NCBI GenBank assembly: GCA_019188255.1
Contig: JAETXT010000006.1
Span: forward strand, 1,922,001-1,986,000
DNA length: 64,000 nt
Source of the DNA: Verticillium longisporum
Lineage: Eukaryota > Ascomycota > Sordariomycetes > Glomerellales > Plectosphaerellaceae
Reading direction: 5' to 3'
A model generated the notes under the pieces. That model worked only from the letters and a program-made list of their open reading frames with translations, was not told the origin of the DNA and made no database searches. The position numbers and the translations under genes are program-made. Of the stretch, positions 11,618 through 22,733 are shown in pieces (position 1 is the stretch's first letter; each line of letters begins with the position of its first letter).

Positions 11618-13035
11618 AGGGAATTGATTTCCACGACGACGTACAAGCTTCATAGCCTTGAATTTGAATGAAGAGACATTACTTCGATGCAGTCAAGTAT
11701 TCCAGATTATGGTGATCGGACTTGAATCAGTGTACTAGTGAAATCGGACAAATCTAACACCATGCGCTGCCTTGTAATCGACAACAGCGAAGCTTACGAA
11801 AGCAATCGCTCACGACTGACTGTGATTCGTGAGCAAGATATAGGATTCAATAACCTTGCATTGATCGACGGCGGGGTAGGTGTGACAACCATAGCCTGTC
11901 GGCTCGTCACCCTCCCCAATGCAACAACCGGGTGCCATGCCATGCACACACACTTGTGACCGAGTCAAAAACGCAAAACATACAACACCAGGGATTCGCT
12001 GGTGGTCACCCACCCAACTACTGGTCTGGCCCTTATTGGTTTATCGCTGGGAGAGCGGACGGGATCCCGAGTTTTCCAATAGGTATGGTCGTATGTGCTA
12101 GTCGAGGAGCTCGGGGCCGATCATGAGGCTGTGTTGTGGGTTCTCCTAGTATACTCGGCAACTGAGGACGGTTGGCACGAACACGTCAGACCGGCGGCGG
12201 TTCTGCTTAACTTTGAATGCCTGTTGGAATGCCGAGTGGAGGCATAGACCCGGCTCACTAGCTTACGGGCTCTCGTCTGATAATGTCTCGAGCCTGGCCT
12301 GAAATCTGGTACATCTCGTGGACCTTTTGTAAGCGATCGCGCGATCGAAGATTTTGGTAAACCATCGAGCAGTGTATGTCAAGGCCGGCGACCTATCACT
12401 ACGCACAATGGCACTCAAGGGTCGCCATGGCCTATTTCTGGACGACGAATGATCATTCCCGAGTTTTGCAGTAATATGATGACTGAAGTGACTGTGGAAA
12501 TACCTTGGACTATTCAAGACGACTGCTTTTCACAGTGTTGTTTGGCTTGACATGCAGTCAAGCTGGGAAGCTACATTCAACGTCTACCTTGACAAGATGC
12601 AACTCTAAAAGACCTTTACCCTGTGCCGCGTACTAAGAAGCATGTGAGTAGCATCTTGAGTCAACTTTTAAATCCCAAAGGGCATAGTACGTACAACATA
12701 CCTTTTATGAATGCTAGGCGCAGAAATGAAGATCATGACTTGACTTAAAACAACCGGCATCCGATTCAGTGGGCTTTGGGAGTTCCCTAGTTTCAGTCAC
12801 TGGCTTGAGGTCAGTTAAACCAACGTCACTAGATCGATATGGCACAGCTATAGCTGTCGTGCTTCACTTTTATATTATAATAACTTGCTCCTTATGTAGA
12901 GACTGAATATGTGTGATTCGGTGTCACCCGCTCACTGGTATCTCCCCTTCACCAACCCTCCAAGCATTCCTAACTCCCGCCCCAAGAATTGAATCGCACG
13001 CTGGTCTGGTCTTACTATCACTGTGTGCATAAGTC
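11618..13035. other. Intergenic, convergent 3' ends
   Basis: The 3' ends of the MFS and peptidase genes face this 1.4-kb stretch. No gene was seen. It contains a 14-bp palindrome built of GATC/CGCG (12334-12347) and an AT-rich patch near 12870. Confidence 0.4.
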
Positions 13036-15970
13036 TCAGGTCTTGAGGATATCAGCTGCAACGACAATGCCGGCCGCAATCTTCGAAACCCATTCCTGGG
13101 CAACATTAAAGTTGCCATCCTCGGCATACTGAATGCCCTCGGTGGCACCAGCAAAAGTGACAGCAGCATATCCGGTGTCCAGACCGGGAGCCGCAACGAC
13201 ATGCCTGTAGAACTCGCGGTTGGGCAGACCACCCTGTGAGACAAAGCCGCGCTGGAAGTGGATGTACTTGTGGTTGACGACGTCCTTCAGGTTTTGATCG
13301 TTGGTGGTGACAGCAAGCTCCTCGAGGGCCTTGGCCTCACCTGCCCTCTTTTTGAAGACCTCGATTGCGTCCTCAAGCTCGGAGAAATCGAGGTCGGCAT
13401 CATTCTCCGCAGAAAATTCAACGAGGTCATCGAGGTAAGCTTGAAGCTCGACTCCGTAGTTGACAACGTCGAGAGGCAGAATCTCATCGTCGAGGAGGTG
13501 GTACGCAAGGAGAGCAAGGTACTGGCCCTGGCTAGCATGCACGTGGAAACCGGCTAAATAACTGTGAGCACAACATTGCGTTGGTAGTGTAGCTGACTTA
13601 CGGTCTCCAAGGGTAGCCATCCAATGGTAGGTGTCGTAGCTAGGCCTCATGTCAGCATTCAATGCTCGTCGTCATAGTGAGACAGACTTACTTGGAGTGA
13701 TACGGCCAGATTGGGTCGGTGGGACCTCCGCCTGACCCAACGTCCAGGGAGCTGATACCACGGTGAAGGAAGGCGGTATAGTCAGAGCCTGATCCCAGTG
13801 TAAGCCGAGAGATCTTACACTGCCATCTATAGGTTACTGGCACTCACCGGAGCCGAGAAAACCAACGACACCACCTGAAGCGTCCTGCCATGAATCGTAC
13901 AGAGATTGGTTGAAGCCTCCAAAATTGGGGTGAATCACTTTCTTCATAATCTCGGTGCCGATCGTGTGCAGCCTGTGTTTGTTAGCGGTTGCCTTGGGCT
14001 GGGCTCGACCGTTGGCTTACTCAGGAGTGGCTGCAAGATCTGGGCGAGGGCCCGATACCTGCAAAGGTCAATTGTATTCTTCCCACTTGATGAGTGCCAA
14101 GTACTTACAGCAACGTCAATGTTGAGATAGGCAATCAGGGTCTCGGCAAGCTCATTGATGTGCTCCTCGACGTACTCGACACTTCCGATGAGGCCTGCAA
14201 GAGTCAGTCATGCGCGCGTAGAGCTACACCCTTGCAGTACATACCCCATTCTTCGGCATCCCAACTTCCCAAGACAAGATTGCGCTTGGGCTTCCAACCA
14301 GAGTCAATCAGCTTCTTGATGACCTTGCTAAACTCGATGAGGATGGCAGAGCCAGAGTTGGGATCACCGTTTCCTCCGATCATCCATGTGTCTCTGTGGT
14401 TGCCAATGAACAAGGTCTCTTTAGCAGGGGTTCCATCGTGGTTTGTGCCGTTGATGCGACCAATGACATTTTGGATCGGGCGAATGACATCCTCGCTGAC
14501 CTAACATCGGTTTACGTTAGAATGATGTACGGCTACAGATAGCGAGGAATAGTTACATTGTCAAGCTCAAGCGTAACGCCGGGCGCAGGGCCGGTGAAGT
14601 ATTCTGCATCAAGGCCGCCGATCCAGTTGGTACGATTGACCTGCTCGCCAGAAATGCCGTGGCCGTTGAGAGCCTTGAGCAGAGGTTCGGCAGCGGAGTA
14701 GGAGATCGGGACAGCAGGAATCTTGGCGATCACCTTGATTTGTTAGCAGATGTTCGTCCCTCGGACCGTGTCACTCACGTCAGAGACATCGGCACGCGGG
14801 GCGTCCTCGTGCGATGGATAGCCAGGGGTAGTTGGATCTCTATACCAGGGTTAGACAAGGAACTTTGACTGGGAAGGACCTTCATACCCAGGATGGGTGC
14901 TGTCATGAACAAAGTCAGTCAACGTTTCATCGGGGAAGAAAGGGTCAAGGCATACCTGAGAAACAGTGTCGAACCCTTCTGGACTTGGTGAGGGTTCCTT
15001 GCAGGGCCCTCTGCATTTTGTCAGTACACGGATCGGCCTGATACCGTCATTGTCAAGCGACTCGGGCGAGCCACAACACTTGAAACGCACCTGGGTACGC
15101 CTTGTAGCCGTTTGCAACAGTCACTTCGCCATCATCACCAGGGTCGAGGTAAATCCAATCAATTGTTAGTGAACGTTGTTGTTCAAAGGAGTTTTTGGAC
15201 CGTGGACGTACTACGGCCGCCAAGGCACCGGCGTCTTGCGCGTTCTTGACCTTCAAGCCACGGAAGAGACCTCCATAGCGGATCAACGCGATCTTGCCCT
15301 TGACATCAACACCCAGCTCAGCAAGAGCATCGAAGTCCGCTTTAGAACCGCGACTACCATCTAGTCAGCCCATGTGTACGACGGTTTATCTGTGCAAAAG
15401 TCTTGCGCCGCTTACCCAGCATAGACGTATTCAGCCTTGGCATGGCCAGTCGGTGCGTATCCAAGGAAGGTCTGCTGGCTGATGGCATCCCACCCGGTGA
15501 CCTCGTCGTCTTCAATGACATCCTCCTTAAGGTTGACTTCTGAGACATTGCCTTCGGCGTCGGTAAAGTTCAGCGCGGCACTGACAGGGTACCGAAGAAA
15601 GACGTGGTATTCGTTCAGGTGGCTCTCAAAACCGTTGGATGCCCACTTATCACGCGTCCACTCGGCGGCCTCCTTACCGAAGCCGCTGTTCAGATGTTAG
15701 CATGGATGGTGCTCGTACGATTATTCAGTCCTCTTATGCTTACGCAAGCTTGTTCTGTCGGCCGTAGTATTCCGACCACTCGTCGATGGTCACATTGTCA
15801 AAAGAGTTGGCGATTAGTGTCTCCTGTTCCGTCAACACGGGGGGCCAGACGTCGTTGCGCCGAAGAATAGGTTTGCGGTGAGTATGCCGAGCTTCGATGT
15901 TGAAGTCACGCTGGCACGCGGAAGCACCGGCCGCAGACGCCAGAACGGCGGACAACTGCTGGGTGCGCAT
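13036..15970 (-). CDS. Glutamate carboxypeptidase II-like M28 metallopeptidase
   Basis: Fourteen minus-strand exons encode about 740 residues: 15970-15744, 15685-15416, 15353-15091, 15010-14956, 14899-14888, 14839-14779, 14733-14557, 14500-14245, 14194-14109, 14058-14021, 13972-13848, 13788-13692, 13639-13602, 13553-13036. The N-terminus looks like a cleavable signal (MRTQQLSAVLASAAGASA). A PA-like insert includes KGKIALIRYGGLFRG. The M28 core has the dizinc ligands: H and D in GNHRDTW and GGNGDPNSGSA, the E pair in SWDAEEWG, D in YLNIDVA and H in YHSNYDTYHWM. The C-terminus matches the transferrin-receptor-like dimerisation domain. Likely a secreted or vacuolar exopeptidase. Oddities are a 12-nt microexon and a 57-nt former intron (15211-15155) whose acceptor is GG; removing it would give 721 residues. 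Confidence 0.9.
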
Positions 15971-17243
15971 GATCACGGTGCCTGGTAGTGACAATGGGAA
16001 AGAACTAGAGGGAATTGTGACAGACGGCTTGCCAGTGGGCGACGGAGAAGGGACGGTAAGCCTTTATGCACGCCTGACGTACAACAGGTATTGTTGCCAT
16101 TGCTCCTCTCATGATGCCATCGGCCCAGCCGGGCGGCGTCGGCTTGGATGACCGGCCCAGGCATTTTCGACGGAGCGGCGCAACTGATTGGCAATCGCTC
16201 GATACAATCAATCACCCACGCTCTGGTGCCTGTAGAGGCGCTGACTTGTGCTCACCGCGACAACAAAGATCGTCATCCCGAACGCTGCGGGGTAGCTTCC
16301 CTTCGGAGCTCCAAAACACCACTTGTCGAGCTCGGGATTGGCTTATGCGCTGTCGTCATACCTCACCAAGACCTAAGCACTTGACTCAAACTCACCGGTT
16401 CAGGAAGCTCGTTCATGCCGAGGGCGTCGGGCTTCTGCGGGTGGCTGCGTGGGAGACGTCGATCGGGGCTTTTCACCTGCCCGATTTGTGATAGAGCTGT
16501 GGCCTGTTGGGCGGGGTCAGAGTCAGCCAAGGACATGAACATGCGACCCAAGCTCCATAACCTGTCAATGCAGCTCTAGCACCTGCAGCCAGCCTCTCCG
16601 CCGAGTTATGACGGAAGGCTACCAGGCAGCGGAATGATTCTGAGAGATCAGACAAGCAGTTACTAAGATGGATTTCAAACAGCGGAAACAATGACCTCCA
16701 ATGATGTGGAATATATTGTACTCAGCTATGCGCTGTTGAACGTTCATGGGTTAATTTGCTACGTTCGCAATATAAAGCAGCCTGGAAAGTCTTTGAACTA
16801 CTCCAAGGTCCAGCATCCGCGTCGCTGACATCGAACATGCAGCTTGCTGTTCGTCTTGGTATTCAGGCAAGTCAGGGTGAGCAGGTTGTTCTGTCATCAC
16901 TGCATAGCATCCACCAGCTCGCCTTGGTTGGTCAATTCTACCCCTGTCGATCTTTATTTGACCATCACGAGGTCTTCGAAGGCAGGACGCTGCCATTCTT
17001 CTCCGTCTTGGGCCTGCGAGCTGAAAATCATTTCGACGCAGCACGGCGCAGACGCAGTTCTGTATGCTAGAACAAGCTGGCCATGCAAATGAGCTCGCCG
17101 GTGCGCCACATTTCTGTAGGTGTGACGACCCTGGGAATCAATCAAATAAGAGCTAGCATTAAGCACCTAGTGTTGTCATGCCTGGAAATACTGTTCGAAA
17201 TCAAAGTGTCAAATACTTTGCCATGCGGGGCTTGAGGTGTCCC
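15971..17243. other. Gene-poor interval
   Basis: Includes the promoter of the M28 peptidase near 15971-16200. No recognisable protein or RNA gene was seen in the remainder. Confidence 0.4.
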
Positions 17244-17670
17244 TCACCAAGATATTGATAGTCTGAAATCACGCTGGAGGATGGCTTTGACAACAGCCCA
17301 TCGCCGTCCAGTTTGGTCTAATTCTGGAGCAAGGCCTCTCACACAATGATAGCCTTGCCTCTCGTACCAGGCCTGAGTGGATAGGTACCTACCTACTACA
17401 AGTGACAGCGATAAACCACAAACCGAGGCCTCGCCGAACACGACTGACCTTGGGAGTATTGCCTCCGAAGAAGTTGTCGGCTTCATCGGGGCGCATCTGA
17501 TCTTCATCCGCATCGGAAGCCAACACAAGTTCTTCGGCTTTGAAGTCCTGCACTGCCAGACTCTCGATGTAGTCTTGGCTGTCCTTCCAATACCACTGCC
17601 TTACAGTGGTGGAGAGACACACAAAGCCTTTGATCCAATGAATCACTTCTGGGTCGACATCGAATGACAT
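17244..17670 (-). pseudogene. Small GNAT-acetyltransferase-like remnant or short gene
   Basis: Two blocks join across a plausible intron with donor GTCAGT (17448) and acceptor CAG (17373): 17670-17449 and 17372-17244, open for 116 residues. IESLAVQDF resembles the central strand of GNAT acetyltransferases (YIELLAVHP type), and NTPK followed by AWYERQGYHCV resembles the conserved last strand (N..A..WYERQGF). The region between, where the acetyl-CoA-binding RGxGIG loop should be, is missing or unrecognisable, and no convincing N-terminal exon was found. I read it as a decayed acetyltransferase gene; it could also be a chance open frame. Confidence 0.32.
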
Positions 17671-19024
17671 GATGAACCAGATGGCTCGTAAGCACCGAGG
17701 GAAACATGTCCGAGTGGCAAGAATAACGACAGTGATGCTGTCCGGGTTCTACCATGAACAGATCTGCTCGTGTCATTCAGCAGGGACTTTTCCTAGGCCA
17801 CGTCGACTGCAGCTCCGATTTCTGGCACCAAGTCCAACGACTTACAAGCCCGTAAAGCTGAGTTTGTGTACGGAGGAGGAGCTCTATGCGAGGATATGCT
17901 GTGGGCAAAACCTAGCTGATTGGTATGAATCCGACAGTCGCAAGAAATGGAACAGCTAACAACCCAGTAGAGATATTTTGATCCTCTTTTATGGTCTTCT
18001 GTCCAACTTTGTCTTATATCTTTGCTTCGATGGGAGACCCAGCCATCGTATTCTGTGACCAACATCGCCAGACATGAGTATTGCGGGATTCTTCCGTGTG
18101 GAAGCTTGATATATATGTCTTCCACTGACAGGAAACATCAGCGTTTGCGATTGGAATGCATACACTCGCGTTAGTCCCAGTAATTCTCTGCATGTGAGTG
18201 GGACACCGTCAGGCATATCGCGTCACCAAATTCTACCCCGTCTCGATTCTCGCGAGTGGTCCAACACGGCGATGGCGTGCCCGCGATCAGGCTACCACCA
18301 GATGCATGGCCCTCTTTTTGACGCTCTTTCCGCCAGAAGATCATGTGGCTCATACGAAAAAGCTGATGTCGAAGCTGATGCGGTGGAGTATGATGGGATG
18401 CGTCGTGTTGAGAAGGGTCGCCATCATGGGGGTCCCTTTACTCAGGCAAAGGTCACTGTTGCCAAATCGATATCTACCGGGAATAAGTCTGCCCGAGACA
18501 CAGCTGCGACGTTTCGAGCTATTCTTTCTGGCTGTCTCGTCCGGCCTCGGACGCGGACAGTGTTCCACAGCCTTGACGTACTAGGCTCCACGCCATCTCA
18601 GCGCTCATGCCCTTCTGACAAGAGCACCACGCTACACAAGAAAAGAACACAAGAGCACCAGAAGGATACACCAGAAGCGAGGGTTTTTCAGGGTTTTATG
18701 GAAAGCGTCTAGATGCAGAAAAAAACAATCTCAATCTGGATATCTCATGTCATGCCCGCACGCAACACAGAATGCAACGACGGTTGGGCTCACCCCCGCC
18801 AGATACAAAAGAAAACAACAGTGTCCGAAGGAGAAACTTTCACCGCTGAGGTGTAAAAGAGCCCCGCTCGTGGCCTTTTTCTCCTCCGAAGAGGAGAAAA
18901 AAGAAGAAGAATTAAACGCCTTTCCATGCCCCTAATCACCCCCCGTCTTTGGTTAAGAAAAGAAACGCCTGTTTTGAATGCTCTAGATGTTGTTATTTTT
19001 GCTCGTTGAAACGTTGTTTCAAGA
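17671..19024. other. Gene-poor interval before TDT transporter 3' end
   Basis: Nothing recognisable was found on either strand. The part next to 19024 is expected to be 3' UTR of the minus-strand transporter. Confidence 0.4.
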
Positions 19025-20505
19025 CTAGTGGTCGTTGAAGTCCTCGTCTCTGTTATTTTGTTAGCACGAAGCTCGCCGCAACGATGTAATGTGGGGAGAA
19101 ATGTGCTCACCTGCCCGGGTACATGATGTCCTGGATGATGACAGCGCGGGTGTGGCTGTAGAGAACCATGCAGTACGTCAGGAACAGCACGATGCTGAGA
19201 CCAGTAGCGACAGACTTGACAGCGTCGTTTCCAAGGGCGTTGGCGATGGAGATTGTGGCCAGGACGAAACCAGTGTTGGGGAAGACCATGGCCCACCAGC
19301 CAAGATGGAAGTACACGGGCGGCGCCTGGACGACGGCGGCGACGGCAATGCCCCACCACCAAGCGGCGAGAGCCCAGAGGAAGATGGCCGACATGAGCGC
19401 CATGGTACGAATGAGGCCGGCGTCGATGAGGAATCCGTCGCCATCGGGGTCAAAACCCTCGGGAAGGCCCTGGGCCATGCCAATGAGGGCGAGAGCTGTG
19501 AACGAGGGCGGGCCGACACACATGAATAGACCGGGTCGGTGCTCGCGGTTCGGCAGACCAGCCTGCATGAGACGACCAACCATGTGGGAGTACATGAGGA
19601 GAGCGACAGACATGCCAAGGCCCTGGCAAGTCAGACCGGCAACAATGATTGGCACAGCTGAGATATCAGGCTGGGTGTCGGCGATGACGGAGGCAATGGT
19701 GCCAGACAGCATGACCGGGAAGATAGGTAGAATCCATGTAGGCATCATGGTCTGCAGACCGAAGCTGTGAGCGGAGAAGACATAGCTCTGTTTTGGAAAC
19801 GGGTTAGCAACGTGAAGCTGTAGAAATAAGGCGACGGGAGAGACAAACGTATTGGAAGATGGCGAGAGAGATAGTCATAATCACATAGGCCCAGAAGGCT
19901 ACCTGAATACCCCAGATGAGACGGTCATCGTCGAGGGGAATGGCATAGCGCTGCGTGCTCGTGATGAGAGTGGCGCACGAGAGGAAAAATGTCGGGAAGA
20001 AGAAGCCCTCTCGCTCGTGGGTTAATGATTTTGTAAAGTCGCCAGGGAACAGGAAGAATCGGGCCAGAAGCATCGTTGTGACACCGGTGAAGAGCAGAAT
20101 GTTGATGATGTAAACCGCGAGACCAATTTGCCTGAGGCCAGTGAATTGAAAGGGCTGCGCAAAGATGAGCAGTGATAGACCACCGGTACTCATGACAAGC
20201 GTGTACCATGCCCAGGTGAAGTGGTGAAGGCGCTTCTTCAGTCCGTACCTCGGCCGATTGGGGTCATTGATGTCGATGCCGCCGTGGTCATCGTGGCCGT
20301 GTGCAGCGGGAGCGGGCGGGCCAGCGCCCTTCTCGACCACCGGTGTGACGTTATTGTACTCGGGCTGCATATTGCGCTTGAGGCTGTCGATGTCGACCTC
20401 GAGACGAGGGGAGCCCGGGCGGTTCATTTTGTAGTCGTACGAGTTCCTGCGCGTCGATGATCCTGATTCGGTCCAAGCTGAGCCCTGAGGTTGGCCCTGA
20501 TTCAT
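19025..20505 (-). CDS. C4-dicarboxylate / malic acid transporter-like (TDT family)
   Basis: Three exons on the minus strand (20505-19849, 19787-19111, 19049-19025) encode 452 residues. A hydrophilic N-terminal tail of about 90 residues, with a His/Asp patch HGHDDHGG, is followed by HHFTWAWYTLVMSTGGLSLL, the classical first helix of the Mae1/TehA/SSU1 family, and about ten hydrophobic helices. Fungal members move malate or other dicarboxylates, or sulfite. Substrate is not determinable here; the HFTWAW...STGG form is closest to Mae1-type proteins. The last exon adds only RDEDFNDH after a 61-nt intron; without that splice the protein would end one residue after PGR. Promoter lies in 20506-20900. 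Confidence 0.85.
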
Positions 20506-22733
20506 GGCGGTGTTCTAGAACGATGGAAGAGGCTGCCAAGGTTGTGGCAGTCGATTGTCTGTTGATCGCTCACGTAGTCCAGTGTGAGATGCCAAGTTGA
20601 TCAAGGTGTAGCCAAGGACGAATCCAGTCGTGGGTGGGTGTGGTGGTTGTATAAGCCAAGCAAGCCAAGAGAAACAAACCAATGCAGCCAAGCTTGTCCG
20701 AATGGAACACAAAGAAAGGAAGAAAGAGAAAGAGAGATACCGCTATACAGGAAGTTCAACTTTCGTAAATCGACATCGAGGCTTGGAGGGTCCTTGGCTG
20801 GTATGATATACGATTGACAACAGTTCAAAGGGGGGGTCAGTATTGCGTGGGGACAGACTTTGCTGCCTCCCGCTGGCTCCATTGTTGAGCTGGACCGTGA
20901 AGTCTCCACCGCCGGCAGAGTAAGACTTCGTCCTTTCGTTGAAACAGAACGCCAAGTTTAGCAGGGCTCACACTCGCCAAGACTCTGACCCTGCAAACCG
21001 TTTTTGGCAACCTCTCTGAGGAAGCAGAGCCGCAGCCTACCATCCGGGCCGCACCCTCCCTGCCTCAGACTGACTGGGCTGCACCCTGTACGATAGAGAG
21101 AAGCGGGTCTCGAGGCGACGGCACGTGTTTCCTCTATTCAAAGTCGTGGTCTGTGTGGGGGGAAGGCCGAAGGAGAGGTTCAAGGACGGAGGAGACGCCC
21201 CCCACGGTCAGATGCGCGGAGAAAACCGGGAGTCGTAAGGGAGCTTTCCAGTAGGTAGCTACAAGCACCCTGAACAAGAGACGACAGAAGGGATTGGCTA
21301 TCGTGGACTCTTCAGTTGCATTGGGTTGTAAATGATCACCATCGGCCATGACGAGACCCATCAGCGTGAGACGTCCTCTAGAGTCCACATCACGAAGGCC
21401 TCTGTGGCCAATGTCCTCTCAGTACCACAAATGCCGGGCGCGACCGGAGGGTTAGCGGACTGCAGACCGCTGATCGACCGCTGGGGTGCTCATTCTGCGG
21501 TTGGTGCAGCCGCGCAAGAGCCGCGATGCCGCCCGTGTGTCGTATTAATAGATGCGCGTTTTTGTTAGTCTTGCTTCAGGCAAGCAGCTGGAACACCAGA
21601 TGGATGGGAAATCCCCTCCAGGGTGCTGCCCAGTATGCCTAAATTGGAGGTGTGGGCGGGACAACTTTGTTTCGCCATGACGTGCGCTCTGACCCCTGAC
21701 CAGATAAGGAGGTCTCGAAACGGCGACTCACTGTCGCGGCGATAGGTCAAATCGCGTCGGTGCTGGAGCCTCACATGTGCCAGCAACGTCCATCTCAAAT
21801 TTTAATGCTTCTTCCCAAACCGGTGTTTGCCGTTCTGGGCCACGGATCCGCATGTTCTGCTCCACCGCCCCTTGAGCTTATCCGGCCGTGAATAGCTTCA
21901 TCGATTTCATCTCGACTTAGATGGCCGACCCGCCAAGACGAAACACTGCGCCCACCAAAACTGGCTGGGGGCCCGGCCGGGTCCTAGACACAGTCGATTG
22001 AAATAGAGTCATAACGCAATGGGACTTGAGATAAGGTGCCATTCGGCTCAATATGCGGTGATGCTGAACGCATCGACAATAATACAGACGAGCTAGAGGC
22101 AAAACCGTCTTCGACTCATCTGTTCGTCAAGTCGCATCAATGATGAAACCTGCTGCTTCAAGCACCTCGTTCGGGGCGATAGAATGTTCGATGCAGTATC
22201 ATCTGGCCCAACCTCACCAATCCAGCCATAGGTACCCAGTGCAAGGACTGAGCGAGTCCAAGGACTGAGCTCGTCGCTCGGTTGTGACGATCACGTTGAT
22301 GATGCTGGCAGTGGAGTCTCGCCGCATCACCCTTGGGTAGACAAGACCAGCTGCCATCGCTTGAGCTTGCGAGGCTCGAGTGGTCCTCTCCTCTGCCAAG
22401 GACTATGAAAAGAAGCCTCCACGCCCTTCAGATTTCCTCTTAGATTGCCCATGAACCTCGACATTGATCTTGTTTCGGCCTCTCATCTTCCTGTGTCTGG
22501 AAAAAGAAGACATTTATGGGGGAGTCAGTTGTGCATTGCATCATCTGCAACACTGCAACCACAGCAGGGACCACACTGACAATCAGCGTCCACTCGTCGC
22601 GGCCATGTCCGATGGCCTCAATCTGATGCTTCATGTACCCTTCTGGCTGAGCAGCAGCCTGCATGCCTGTTGCTTCCAGCCGGGTATGCCGCTTGGTGGC
22701 AAAATTGGAATCATCACTCAGGCTTGGCCAGGC
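20506..22733. other. Intergenic between TDT transporter promoter and Zn2Cys6 gene 3' end
   Basis: No gene seen. A 17-bp imperfect tandem duplication lies at 22242-22275 (unit CAAGGACTGAGCNNGTC). The remainder has only short overlapping open frames. Confidence 0.4.
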
